A stretch of 64,000 bases of DNA from NCBI GenBank assembly GCA_963210315.1, contig OY723286.1, positions 1,674,001 through 1,738,000 on the forward strand. The letters are read 5' to 3'. How positions within the stretch are numbered: position 1 is the stretch's first letter; the number at the start of each line of letters is the position of its first letter. Positions 50,702 to 63,066 of the stretch are shown here, in pieces. The stretch comes from Rhynchopus euleeides (Eukaryota; Euglenozoa; Diplonemea; Diplonemida; Diplonemidae). The translations under genes and the position numbers were made by a program. Under the pieces are notes generated by a model. It was not told the origin of the DNA. It did not search any database and saw only the letters and a program-made list of their open reading frames with translations.

Positions 50702-53700
50702 GTTAGGGGAGGGGGGGTTTAATGGATTCCACACACCCCCCCCCCCTCGGCCCACTGACACCGCTATCCCCCCACCCACACCTTCTGAGCTCTGTGTGTT
50801 GTGAATTTTTGCCAGATATTTCTCCCCCGCCACCACCGCCACCATCACTTCCCTCCCCCCCTTCCCCCCCTTTCCGAGAGTGGGGTGAATGCAACCAGAT
50901 CCCTCAGCGAACCCCACAGCAACGCGAGGTACCGCAGCACTGCGGGGGCTCATCCAACCTGTGGCGGTTGAGAGTGACGCTGCGCAATTCCCCCCCCCCC
51001 CCCCCTGTGAACCTGCCCCACTCCGCATTGTATTGAAGAATCTTCGCCTCCCGCGAGGCAGTGGTGGGGTAGGGGGTACTGGACGGTGAGGGTGTGGATG
51101 TGGATGTGGGGTGCGCAGCGGGTTTTGCCAAGGGTGTCCCATTTGGTTCTGCTGCAATTGGCTGTGCTTGGGTGGCCCCCAGTGGCACTCTCCGTATCCG
51201 CTCAGCCCATCCCATCCCCCCCGCCTTACCCTTACCTTAGCCCCACTCCCATTGGTAGGGTATTGAAAGTTGGGGGGGGGGGCTCAAAAAGATACCATTG
51301 TTATTTATGCATGTAGTTGAATGTACAAACCGTGTGTGTGGAGATGATGACTCGTTGTTACTACGTTTTGAGAATCAACCCTTCCCACCACCCCCACCCC
51401 AAGAGCGAGAGAGAGAGAGAGAGAGAGAATGAGGAGAGGGAATCTGTATTTTTACGAGCTGTTCTGTCTTGTCGTGGCTCTTCCTTGAGTCGCGTAGTGA
51501 TAGCGCCCATCTTTTTGGATGACGACACTTTTTTTGGGCGGAGCCACCTGCAGGTGGGGGTGGGGAGGGTGGGCGGAAGCTTTCATTGCCTGTGGTTGAA
51601 TGTTTGCTGGATCTTGCGACCCCCCCCTGACTCACACTCGACGCAGAAGAACGGGGATCTGCAGTTCAACAGGCCAGTTGGAGGCGAACCCAAACAGTTC
51701 CCTCTTCGGTTTGTTGTCACGTTTTTTCCTGCCGCTTCAGGAACCACTCCACGGGGCACGGATACACGACGGCGCAGACATGATTCCGGAGGCCCGGCAA
51801 CCGCATCGTGCGGTTGTCGGGCCTCCTTCATGTTGGAGGGTTGTGGTTGGGTGAGAGGAGACGCATCTCCAAAACATGGAATGAGAGAACGGCAAGGGGG
51901 GGAAAAAATCCGTGCTGTCGTACTATATCGGGTGTGTGGTGTAAAGCGATCCAGCCCTTCTCTCCCATTCCCACTTTTTCTTTTGGGCTGACGTATTTTT
52001 CACCGCTTCTCGCAAGGATGCAGTACACACCGTTCATCACGGGCCGGTGTGCGCGGCACTTCCTAGTCAGGCTGAAATCCCCTCTGTCCAAAACCAGCCA
52101 CCTCTGTCCAAAGATGAGCTGCTGGAGCTATCGAAATGGCGTGGGGGGTCGAGGGGGTGTGGATTGACGGCGTGCCTTCTCGCAATGCCCCCTCCCCTCC
52201 CCCACCCCCCCACACACACACACCCTCATCACGAGTGTCCTGCACATGCGCCACACCGCGGGCAGCCCGTGGTGGATCTCTGAATCTGTACCAAAAAAAC
52301 ATTATCCTGACCCCTCCCACCCCCCAACCTCCCCTGTTACCTCACTACGTCACGACCTCACTCACACTCCACCCCCGCTTTTTCCCGCTCTGGTTCTCCC
52401 CCATATCCCCCGCTGGTGGTGTTTGTCATATTTTTCGTCCAATTTAATGTTCATCCCGACCCGAAATGACGCCCCACCGACCCCCTCCCCCCCCAGCTCC
52501 GTTTGAATGTTGTCAAAAAAATATAGGTCCAAGCAAGACGGGGGTTTGCAAGATGAAGACCAACAAAAGGGGGGTGTGTGTGGGTGAACGGAGGCTGGGA
52601 GGCAGGGGGAAAGGGGGGGTGGAGGTGCAATGGAAGATTCCCTCCTCTGAGGTTGGAGCTGGCAAGTGTCCCTCCCCCCCCCCCCCTCCCCTCGGAGGGG
52701 GTGGAAGGGGGTGTGGCCACATCTGAAGAAGTGTGGTGTCCCACATCCGTGCTTTTCGAGGTACCTTTTGACATGAGATATTCTGGTGTGGTGCCATCCG
52801 AAAATCGGGTGGGGCACCCGATAGCTTTTGCCGCTCTGGATGTCAAGCGGAGAAACGAGGAGATGGCTAAGGCCTGCTCTACAGTGCGTTCTGGGAATCA
52901 CCTGTGGCGCGTTGGTAGAAAACCACAAAAAGAAACGGAAGAGAAGAGTGACACCGTCCTCTTCTGTGCAAGGATCGTTGCCAGCGGCGCTGGGTCAACA
53001 GCCCTGTTTCGTCGTTGGAAGACGGATAATTTTTTTTTGCATGATCGATTCTGAAGTGAAGGGCAGGCAGGGGGAGCAGAAGAGGAACCATGCAAAAAAA
53101 AAACAAACCAACCGAGCAACCCTCCCAAACCCCCTACCCCGTCACCACACGGCTTGCTGAGTTACAGCCAAAGTCGACTACTCTCCCTCGTCCTCCCATC
53201 CCCGTGAACCAAAAACAAAACAAGGGGGGGGAGGGAGCTTCGCTCTGTGCCGCTGTGTGTCAACCTGTGTCACTTTACAGCTAGTTCTGCGAGGCGGCTC
53301 ATGTTTTCTCACTTTTGTGCACTTCTGAGCGAAGTCCTTCCCCCCTTCCCCCCCCCAACAAGAAGCGTTTGCTTGGCACAACGAGATGCTCTTGTGAGGA
53401 CATGCCGGGAGCTTTCTCACCAACCCGCCACCCACCCACACCACCCACCTTCCCCCTCTTTGCATGCCGAGCGCGTTGTTTCCCATCCATCGGATGCAAG
53501 AGGCGGACATGATGAACGTTCTTTTTTTATTGCCTGTTTTCGTCTACTTTATGTCTCTTTTGATGATGGAATCGCGAGTGGGCGAAGGGGGAAGGGGAAG
53601 GGGGGGGGATACGCCTGCCATACATACCACCAACAGCGGTGCTATGTCTGTTCCAGGCTGTTTTTTTTGTCTGACAGTGTGTGTGTATATGGTTGCCCCA

Positions 53701-54827
53701 GATAGGGCTAGCCCATTCCTCTGCTGGGAGTGGGGGGGATCGAACCAAGAGCTCAGTCCTCGGTCGATCGGCACTGCATCAAACACTGCAGTCTCTCGCG
53801 TGTGCTGTGCGTGCAGTAGATGATGTATCGCTTTCCGCATGATGCATCCTGTGTATTGACGTCGCTCCGAACAACACCATATGGCCCACACAGTGAACCA
53901 CGCGGTGTTCGTCCTGGTCACGCTGCAACACCTTGTCAAGAACTGTCAAGAATTATCAAGAAGAAACAGCAATTCCGGGCGTGCCTGTTAGCTCCATGCT
54001 ATTCCTGGCCTCTCTCGTCCTCTCACACTTGTGATGGATGGGTGAGGTTTGCTTTCTCTACAGGCAGACACTATGCGTACGGACATGCATCCAATGCACT
54101 CACGTTGGGCGGGAGAGAGTGAGGGCGCGAAGCGACCGACAGGCAGAAGTTGCTCGAGGACATACATTTCCATTTTTTTCCGAATTCGGTTCCCCTCTCC
54201 CTCTACAAGCTCCCCTTCCCTTTTTGGGAGAGCAGGAGCTTTTCTGTTTTGGTGTCTCATTCTCATATCAGTCACGATTTGACTGGCACAGGATGGGGGA
54301 TGGGTGACGGGGCGCGGGTGGGTCAAATTATTTGCCCGAACGGGAAAAGAAGAAGGGCAGAGGGGGGGGTGGGGATGAAGGGGAAACTGGTGCCAAAAAA
54401 AAACGAAAAAACCGAAACAAAATATATCTCAATCCTCTTGGCGCGCCTCTCGAGGAGGTGTGTGTGTGTGTGTACTGAGTCCCCGTGGTGTTCCATCTGC
54501 CTCCAACCTGCGCCCGCCCCCCACAGTGCCTCGCACCGACCTGTGGTGATGCAGGCAACGCCAGATCCGCGGCGGGAGAGCAGCCAGTCCGGAAAGCGGT
54601 GAAGGAGGAATGATGAACCATCGCATTTTCCTGGTTAGAAACAGGGCCGCACTCAAGAACCCAACTGGTACAGTCCGCCATCTGACACCCCCTCCACCCC
54701 CCGCACCCTCCCACCCACATTTGCTCCTGCGAAGAATCGTGCGTGGCGTGGCAGACACGCATGTGACATCGTGCATTGCCCACCACCACCCCCCCCCCTT
54801 TGCAGAAGGGTGTACACTTCCGTCAAA
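50702..54827. other. 4.1-kb intergenic stretch, no gene recognised
   Basis: Pyrimidine-rich and G-rich simple sequence dominates, including C-runs at about 50735, 50990, 52675 and 53345 and a (GA)n tract at about 51407-51430. At 51788-51826 there is a hairpin with 18-bp arms, one mismatch and a TCG loop (see separate entry). The last ~30 bp before the eS21 start codon contain a clear 3' splice site (C-run, TTTGCAG, about 54805). The eS21 gene therefore probably has a 5' UTR exon somewhere in this stretch. Confidence 0.5.
51788..51826. repeat. Hairpin, 18-bp arms, 3-nt loop
   Basis: GGAGGCCCGGCAACCGCA (51788-51805) pairs with 51809-51826 except for one G-T position. It stands alone in non-coding DNA about 1.1 kb after the ClC stop codon. 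Its role is unknown. Confidence 0.8.
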
Positions 54828-57800
54828 ATGGGGAAGACAGTCAAGGCGCACCACGCGGGGATGCACAACGACGAGGGTCAGCTGGTGGAGATGTACGTGC
54901 CGCGTAAGTGCTCGGCGACCAACCGCCTGATCGAGGTATCGTGGCCCCCCAGACAATCTCAGTTTCCTCCCCTCGCACACCCCTCCCGGCTCCACCCTCA
55001 CCACCGAGCACACAACACGGGTTGTCGGGATACACACACACGCAGTCTGCTTAATGCGCAGAGGGAGACCCATTCCTGTTCCCCTCCGACTGCCGCTTAC
55101 TAATGCTGCATGCTAAACTTGCGCCCCTCCTTTATGCTGCCTGTGGGTATACAGGGTTTCCCTCGTGCAGTCCCTGGGAGGGTGGATGTCGCCTCGCTGC
55201 AAATCATTTTATAACCTCCTCCCTCCCCCCTGGCAATGAGGCCTTCTGCTGTGCAGTTGTCTCAACCACCCCCGCCGCACCATCACAATAACGCTGCCGA
55301 GCAGTCAGCTTGTCTGACGGCTTCCGGCATGCCGGGGTGGGATAAGGGGAGGGGAGAACGGCAGATGTGTGGATTCCCAGAGAATCCACTTCCTGCTCCA
55401 AAGCAGCTGATGGTGACAGACGCACCATGAGCCCTGCAGACCGAACGCCGGCTGCCGTGCCAAGATGCAAACTGGCTCAACGGCGACGGGTTTGGGTCTG
55501 CGGAGTAGGAGGGGTAGGGGGGTGGGGTGTGCAGGGCGTGTCGGGAGGAGGGGGGTGGACACAACGGTGCTCACCCGCCCTCCCCCCCGGAATCCGCGGA
55601 TCCCCAGATTCCTCATCCCCCCAACCCGTCCCCCCCCCCCCCCCCCTCACCCTCCTACAAACCCAGTCCGGCCGGACGGTCAGCCTTGCCTGACGGCCCT
55701 GGTCCACTGGTGAGACGGAGCTGGGGGGTCGGGTGTGTGGGAAAGCTCACGGGGTGTGGTTAACCTCGCCTTCCGGAACCAGAGTCGCCCTTGTGTGACG
55801 CTGTGTCTCCCGAATGGGGGGTTCTGATGATAGGGGGGGGGGGGTCTGACGTGGAGTCTGGGCTGGCTCAAACCCTTCCCATGACTTCACCCGCTGATGC
55901 TGGTTCTGACCTATGACAGGTTTCCTGCGGCATGCTGGTTACCTTGAGGCACAGACAGCCAGCGACAGCCAGCGACAGCCGTCTCCACTCCACACTCAGC
56001 ACTGCTGAGTGATGGTCTCTCAACGGGGTGGGATCGTTTTTCTTCGTGCGCCATTCCATACGACGCAGTGCAGCTCTCGGTTCCGATGAGCTGTGGCTGC
56101 ACTGTTGTCCAAACAAGAATCCATACAACGACAGCGCAACGGGTTTGTGTCAGGTGTCATATACCCTCTCTGTGACAAACCTGTCACCTTGATACCATAT
56201 TCTGTGAGGTTGGCTTCTGGGCAGACCGCCTCGAAAAGCCCGGTGTCGAAGCTGGCAGGGTTTTGATATGGAGAGCGAAGGTCTCTATCTGGTTACAGGT
56301 TACATATGGGTCATATCAGGTCAGGTTCCTTGGGTGTGCCACTCCGGTGTGGCCGTGTGGGGTGTAGAGCCCAATTGGCTGCCTCTCGAGGGGCTGGACA
56401 CTTGATGCATCAAATTGTCCAGCTTCTGAATCAGCTCCTGCAAGGAGGCTGGCCACATTGGGCCTTGAGGCTCGCAAATGGTGCAACCACATAAGGTCAG
56501 GTCCGGTTACGTCGGGTCTTAAGGTTCTCAGGTCATCGGGTCAATTCATATTCATACGGGTATACGGTCATCAGGTTCTCGGGTCATAGGTTATACGGGT
56601 TCCACGGTCACAGGTAGGTATCGGGTTATAAGGTTACGGGTTCGCCAGGGCCATAAGGTCGTGGTGTCATAGGTGGGGTGTGTGTGTTATCACGAGCTTC
56701 CGTAGGGAGTTGGGCGTGTCGTGCCCTGATGCAGGCCTGTTCAGTCGCAAAGGTCAGGCTCACCAGGATAGATGCAAGTCCAGGGAATGCAGGTCTGGAC
56801 AGGACCTCTCGTGCCGCAGAAATTGTCCTTCGAATCAGCGAAGGAGGCGTTGTCCACCTGCGCGTTCTGCCGGATCATCGTAAACCGAGAGAACTCATTG
56901 TGACAAAAGAGCCACAGTTCCGACTGGCCGCAGCAGCACAGGGCAGACTTGGGCGCACCCCCGCATGCACAGACATGATCATCCGCACTCACGCACGTCA
57001 CACACAGCACCAGTGATCGCGCGCACCTCCTCTCGTGCGGGCACATGCATCAGTAGAAGGCTCACCTGCACCTGGTGTTGAGCGCACCCGCGCAGTGCAC
57101 CCCCAGGGACATGCGCCCGCGATCGCGCAGGCTCACGTTGGTGTGAACCCTTTGCCTAACAGCTGGTCCTCATCAGCCAACCATCCGGCAGCACGCCAAC
57201 AGACGGCTCCGCACATCCTCGCCAGGGAAGGCACCCGCCCCCCGACATGCAAGGGCCTCCAGCCCCCGCGGCGCCACTGCTGGCACCCTCGACTCAGATA
57301 TGCGGCTCGTCCTCGGCAGTATCCAGTTGTACAGGAGTCTCCTCGGCTGCCTCCTCTTCAACCTTCTCTTCAGGCCCCCCTCCGAATGACTGTACTCGAG
57401 ATCGACTGGTGGTTGCATTGAGGATGTTCTCGCAATTGCTGTGGCGGGGGAAGGCACACTACCTCACCCCAGTGCCTGTCAACAGGGAACGGAATCGAGC
57501 AACCGAGCCACGCGTTGGCACGGAGCTTCCACAAGCGCAGTGCTTCACCTACAGCGAATGGGTGCGAAACACCTGCGGGCACCACGAATAGGTGCGAAAC
57601 ACTGAGAGCACATTTGAGAGCACATCTGAGAGGACATTTGAAAGCAGCAGGATCTGCAGTCCCCCCTCCAAGCACCAGACCGGGGCGCAGGCATCGAGCC
57701 AGTCTTGGGCTGTGCCTGCGGCCGTCTTCACGGGCTGTCGTTGTCAGGCCCGCCACCTCGTCGTCGTCGGGCCCCTCCCCTCCTCGTATCATCCACCCCC

Positions 57801-59004
57801 ACCGGGGGTGTGCTGGAATACTGAATAGCACCGTCGCGACCCACCGACTCAGGGCACTGGCAGGCCTTCCTTTGCATGTCTTCTGGACAGCTGTGCCTTG
57901 CCCTCAGGGGGCCCGGAGACACCTCCACCTTCAGCATGTGCCATCCGGACGTCATCCCTTTGTTTCGTCTCGTGCCCTGCGTCGGGCCTGCCGAGCAGCG
58001 TGGTGCACAAGCACCCCGAGCCATCATTCCGGAGGAACGTCCCAAGTGTGGTTTCCGTGAGCCTTCCCTGACGGGTCGTTGTTGAGGGGACTGTGTCTGC
58101 GAGGGTGTTGCACGCTGTGGTTATCCAGATGTTCCGGCACCCAGTCTCAGGGTCCTAAGGTCGGCGTCGCCACCCAGAGAAGCGAGATGGAGCGAGGAGG
58201 CGAACAAAAGATCAAAGAGAAGGAACAACAGTGCAGGTCGTGTGAACAGTACAACAACCCCCTCAACAGCACAGCAGCTGAGTGGCACTCAAGCCGTGGG
58301 GAGGAGAGACATCGATACATTGTCGAACTCACGACATCCGTCGAAATAGAAACACACGTGAATGATCCCTACAATTCTACTGCGGTTTGTGAAGGTTAAT
58401 GCTGCGACACTATGCGCAAATCCCTACGGTCCCAAGTTAGTAGTCATACGGTAATGGTGTCAGCTGTCGGCAGTGCGGAGGAGCAGCACCCAGTGTAAGC
58501 GCGCAACGCTTCGCATGAGCTGGGAGGGCGTTGGGGTGTTTATACTATACCCCGGCGTAGCAGGTGCTGATAAACCCTCGTCGTCGAGGCTGCTGTGTAT
58601 ATCTCGAGAGGGGGCGCGTGTCACTCTAGTAGAATGTGTGTCCAAGCACAGGGTTCTTTATAAAACGGTGTCCTTGCCTAGGTGGTATCCCCTGCCCTCC
58701 GGGAGGAGCGGGTGCTATTAACTTACGTGAAGGGATACGGGCCCCTCCACCTGCTCTGCACCACCCACCCACTCCTCCCCACTCCCCACTCCCCACCAAC
58801 ACCACCCCCCCCCCCCCCCCACACCATCTGCAGGCGACCGACCACGCTGCGGTGCAGATCTCCGTCGGTGAGATCGACGACAACGGCACGTACACGGGGC
58901 AGAACAAGACCTACTGCCTGGCTGGGTTCATCCGTGAGAAGGCCGGGTCCGACCAGGCCATGAACCGCCTGTGCCTGCGTGACCGCATCCTGCGCGAGCA
59001 GTAA
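54828..59004 (+). CDS. RPS21: 40S ribosomal protein eS21 (RPS21), two coding exons
   Basis: Exon 54828-54935 encodes 36 residues ending TNRLIE. Exon 58834-59004 encodes [15 protein letters not shown] to the stop. They join in phase 0 to 92 residues. The conserved core is clear: [47 protein letters not shown] and [16 protein letters not shown], matching eS21 (about 83 residues in animals). eS21 is a small-subunit surface protein near uS2 needed for 18S rRNA maturation. The protein has an 11-residue N-terminal extension ([11 protein letters not shown]) before the Met that aligns with the usual start. Either Met could be used, but the first is the first ATG after the likely 3' splice site at 54805. 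The intron of 3,898 bp is very large for a ribosomal protein gene. Confidence 0.93.
54936..58833 (+). other. 3.9-kb intron of RPS21
   Basis: Donor GAG|GTATCG, acceptor CCATCTGCAG|GCG preceded by a run of about 18 C. Inside are C-runs (55630) and a stretch rich in GGTCATA / GGTTATACGG motifs at about 56285-56665. There is also non-repetitive DNA with many short frames. I recognised no nested gene, snoRNA or transposon. Confidence 0.8.
56285..56665 (+). repeat. Cryptic repeat rich in GGTYAYA motifs
   Basis: Degenerate, irregularly spaced copies of GGTCA, GGTTATA, GGTTCTC and CGGGTTC, most dense at 56495-56665. It looks like a decayed short tandem repeat inside the RPS21 intron. Confidence 0.5.
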
Positions 59005-60857
59005 GATGGCGATAAGAAATTGTGACCGGAGCCGTCCCCCCCCCCCCCCCACCCCGCCCCCACACACCCCCACCCCACCACCCCCCCCCCCTCCCCAATC
59101 GCACATCGCTCGCAGTCTCTCGCCCTCTCGGTGGAGCCCGATGGCTCGCCTCCCCCATCCCCGCTGCTTCCTCCTGCAAAATCAACCGCTGAGTACACCC
59201 TTCAGGAAGCAGCGGCCACCCTCCCAGGTGCAGGGGTGGGGGTGTGGTGTGCCCGGGCGTTTGGACGCCCCCGCCACACTCCCCACCCCCTTGCCAGGGT
59301 CTTGCCTGCGGTGCGGTGCACTGCACTCTAGCCCAAAAGTCTCAGTTTTCTTCCCCCCCCAAAGTCAGGTTCATCAGATGTACGAGGCCCACATAGAAGG
59401 GCTGTGAGTGCAGGCAATACGGTGTTAGGTCGGCGAGTCCTTCCTTAGAGAGACTATACAACGAGAGTGATGGATTCGAAGGTGAGGTGGTGCCTGGGTG
59501 GCTGGCTGGGCGTTTGCACAGAATGTGCTCCAGGCTCAGATGATGAATGCCGTGATTGGGTGGTGTGTGTGTGGGGGGGGGGGGGGGTGGGGTGGGTGTG
59601 GGGGTGTCCAGTTTTGTGGGTCACCTTCACCCACCTCCCGCCCCCGTTGCTGGTTTTTTTTTGCATCAGTTGTCATGGCACTTCAAATGTGATGTTGTGT
59701 GTGGGTTGTGTTGTTGATTTGTGTGTCGTTTTTTTTTACGCATTGTATAGCCCACAATACACATAACGAGCCCCTATGGTGGTATTCAGATGTATAGGGG
59801 GGTCTCGCTACCAGTCACAGCTCGTCAGTCAGTGAGGGGAAGTTGGGCTGCTGCTCACTTTTTCTCACTCACTCGCCTCTGGTAGCGAGGGCCCCCAACA
59901 GCAATTCCCTGGTGTCTCCAGGGGCCTTCGCTATCTCTCTGACCACTGCGTGTGAGATTGTCTCATTTTGCAGCACAAATATTGTGCGAGACAGGCAGCT
60001 CATTTTTCTGCAGGTCTGGGCAAAGGCCCTTGGAGGGTAGTCCGGAGTTTCGATGGACAGCGGAGAGAGGGTTGCCCATTCCCCCGAATGCGGTGACTCC
60101 CCCTCGGGGTTTCACCGATGGTCCAAGCAATGCGATTGATTCAAATCAAAGCATACAGTCGAAACCCTTCTCAGGAGGTCGCTGAGCATCCGAACACGGA
60201 GGAGGGTTGTGGTAGTCCCGTTGTAGTGTCGGTGATCGTTGATCCTGAAGGGCCTGAGGAGCTGGTTCACTGTGATGCAGCAGTTTTGTTTGTGTCTGTC
60301 TCACGGAAAGACGTTGTTGTCATCTCAGCGCTGGGTTGCGAAGACGAACCCCGCTGTTGCATGTTCGTCTCTCTTTCCGACACAGTGCTGCACATCGAAT
60401 CAGGCAATCCGACGAGAAGCAGGACGTGCACTTCCTGGACCTCAACCACTGCGGCACGACCATTGCGCGGCTCACCAGTATTCTCGCGTATTTGGTAGGG
60501 AGGGCAACCGAGATCGCGATGCCCACAGGGCCGAGGGCGTCAGCAGAGGGTAGGGTCGCGTATTTGCTCATCGCCGTTCAGCCGGTGCATTCTCCGGTGT
60601 GTTGGTACTATCTGTCGGACGGCTGCGACAATTGCCGGGTGGTTCCTGTAGTTCACCAAGAAACCAGTGGGTCCACGTCGTGTCTGTTTTTTACAGCACA
60701 GAATCCCTCGTCAGGTCGGAACCCTTTTCACACCGCAATGGGTGTCAGTTCATATAACCTAATGCCTACCACCAACAGGGTAGCGATCCGTGAAGGATGC
60801 GCCTGTTTGTGACGTATCATTGACACACCTTGAACCCCCACCAGGTATTGGGGTGTG
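59005..60857. other. Intergenic stretch between RPS21 and the PTB-like gene
   Basis: C-rich just after the eS21 stop (59035-59100) and G-rich near 59570-59600. An 11-bp inverted pair, CTCGCTACCAG (59804-59814) and CTGGTAGCGAG (59879-59889), encloses a block related to 41805-41880, so this may be a short dispersed element. Three overlapping open frames at about 60118-60812 have no recognisable product. Confidence 0.5.
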
Positions 60858-63066
60858 ATGGACTATGACTACGGGGGCGGCGGCAAAGGCGGGAAAGGTA
60901 TGTCGTTGCAGTCAAGCGAGGGAAGTGACCAGGGGATGCAAGTAGATGTGTGCCTCTCGTGTGTGCATCTTATGGACTACGGAGTTGGACTATGTGTGGC
61001 GGGGGTTGCAATCTGATTGCGCATAGTGTCTCTCTCCAGTGGAGGCATACTTGCCCCAGACTAAAACACACCTGAGAGCCCGACCGACCGAGGCCCCTCT
61101 CAGCACTCCTCCACCACCTCCTCAACCACCATCCGCCCCCCCCCCCCCCCGCCCCCTCACCACAGGCAACAAGCTGAAGGGTCCCGCCACCCACATTGTG
61201 TACTTCTCCGTCGCCAATCCTCTCTACAGCGTATGCCTCCAAATGCCGTACAATCCGTTTCCAAAACATAGTAGGCCCCTCTCTGCGCTCTCTTTTCTGT
61301 TGAAGAAGCGTTTTGGGAAAACTGGGTCGCTATTTCTGGGAGGGGGGGGGGGTGTGTGGCAAGGGGTGGGAGAATCAGGTTTGAGACTTTTAGCATTTTT
61401 GGCTGTGTGTATCCCTGCCCCTGCCTGCCGTCTGCAATATCGTCTTCCCCACACACAGGTCGATGTGAAGATGATGCACGAGGTGTTCTCCAAGCACGGG
61501 ACACCGTCAAAAATCCACATCTTCACGAAGGACGAACACCCGCAGGGGTTTGCCGAGATGCAGACCGTCGACGAGGCGTACCGGTGCGTGACGGATCTGA
61601 ACAAGCAGTTCCTTTTCGACGGCGGCGCCAACATGCTCACAGTGAAGACGACTGACAGAGATTCCCTGCAGGTGAAGGGGTGCGACAGCATGCACTGGGA
61701 CTGTGCATGGGGTGTGGCCCCCGGTGAGCAAGCAGGCGAACCCACCCACGTGCCAAAGGGGGGTGGCAAGGGCCCTGCGAAGGGGGGCATGAAGGGTGCC
61801 GCCAAGGGCGGCAAGAAGGGGGGGTCCAAGACAGGGCTGCTGTCGCAGCGCTACGAGCCCTATGCGCAAGCCCAGCCGTATGCCCAGGCGCAGCCGTGGG
61901 GGTCGTACGACGGGACCCCTGTGCAGAGCGGTGGTGGGGCTGGTGGCGTGAAGGTCGCACACACCCCCGTGGTGCTCTGCAACGGCCTCCCCACTGTCAC
62001 TGACACGACTGGGAGCCGTGCGGTCACAGCAGACTCATTGTTCATTCTGTGCGGGTGCTACGGTGATGTGCAGCGTGTGAAGTTCCTGAAGGAGCCGACC
62101 CAGGCGCTGGTGGAGCTGGCGTCTGTCCGGCAGGCGGAGACGGTGCGCGTGAACCTCGACAGGATCTCCCTCTTCGGCACACCGATCCGCGTTCACGGTG
62201 CGACCAACGGGCAGGTTATCCCGCCGGGCCGCGCTGAGGATGTTGGTGACGTGCTGAACTTCATGGACTACACAGGCAACAAGCTGCACCGCTTCGCCAC
62301 CAACCCCCGCAGCTACGACAACATCGCATCGCCGAAGCCCACGCTGATGGTGTGGGGGTTCCCCGAATCCTACCCGTGTGAGGACATGGTCAACCTCTTC
62401 ACCAACTACGGCACGGTGGAGTCCTACAAGCTGGGGCCGCAGGTCACAACAGGCCCGATGCTGCTTGTGCAGATGGAGAACACCGACCAGGCATCCGTGT
62501 GTCTCCTGAACCTGCACGACCTGCCTGTGTCCGCGGAGGACGGCACCGATGTGGCACAGAACCTGCGGATCAACTTTGCGAAGGACAACCTGCACGCCCC
62601 GCAGGGTGACGTCCCCCTGGCCAACTGCAACGTGCTGGTGAAGGGGCTGCCGATGGAGTACACCAACGAGCAGCTGTACGAGCTTTTCGTTCCCTACGGC
62701 GTGCTCAGGCGGCATACAATCTGGCAGGACAAGGCGACCGGGAAGCCCAAGGGCTTCGGTCTGGTTGACTACACAGTATGCAGCGCACATCGTACCCACA
62801 CCTTTGATCAGGCTGATCAGCACTGTTCTGACAGAACGAACAGGAATACCTGTGCGGGCAGGAACGAGCAGGAATACCTGTGCGAATGACACCTTCGTTC
62901 TTCTTTCTCACATCGCGGTTTTTGTCTTGCTCCGCTGAACCACCACCCACCCCCCACCACCTCCTCACAGAACCAGGAAGATGCACGGAACGCTATTGCG
63001 GCGCTGAACAACTACACCATCCCCGGGACAGCCTGTACGCTGACGGTCGGCTCGAAGTACCTGTAA
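60858..63066 (+). CDS. PTB/hnRNP L-like RNA-binding protein with four RRMs
   Basis: Exons 60858-60897, 61166-61230, 61459-62775 and 62971-63066 join in frame to 505 residues. A short Gly/Lys N-terminus (MDYDYGGGGKGGKG) is followed by RRM1 (~18-105; HIVYFSVANPLYSVDVKMMH, GFAEMQTVDEA), then a Gly/Lys-rich and Gln/Tyr/Pro-rich linker (AKGGMKGAAKGGKKGG, YAQAQPYAQAQPWG). RRM2 (~195-285; VVLCNGLPTV, VKFLKEPTQALVEL), RRM3 (~318-410; TLMVWGFPES, YGTVESYKL) and RRM4 (~422-505; CNVLVKGLPMEY, GKPKGFGLVDYTNQEDA) follow. Four RRMs in this arrangement are typical of the PTB/hnRNP L family, which binds CU- or CA-rich RNA and controls splicing and RNA stability. The last intron splits RRM4 between beta4 and helix 2. 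The first exon has only 13 codons; it was chosen because GG|C restores the frame. Confidence 0.88.

Noticed and set aside
53690-53800. Minus-strand tRNA (GGTTCGATCC box)
   Set aside because: The flanking bases do not pair as a T-stem, and no acceptor stem or anticodon arm can be folded.
60118-60812. Three overlapping + strand ORFs before the PTB-like gene as an exon or separate gene
   Set aside because: No frame shows a known motif, and none joins in phase to the PTB-like exons.
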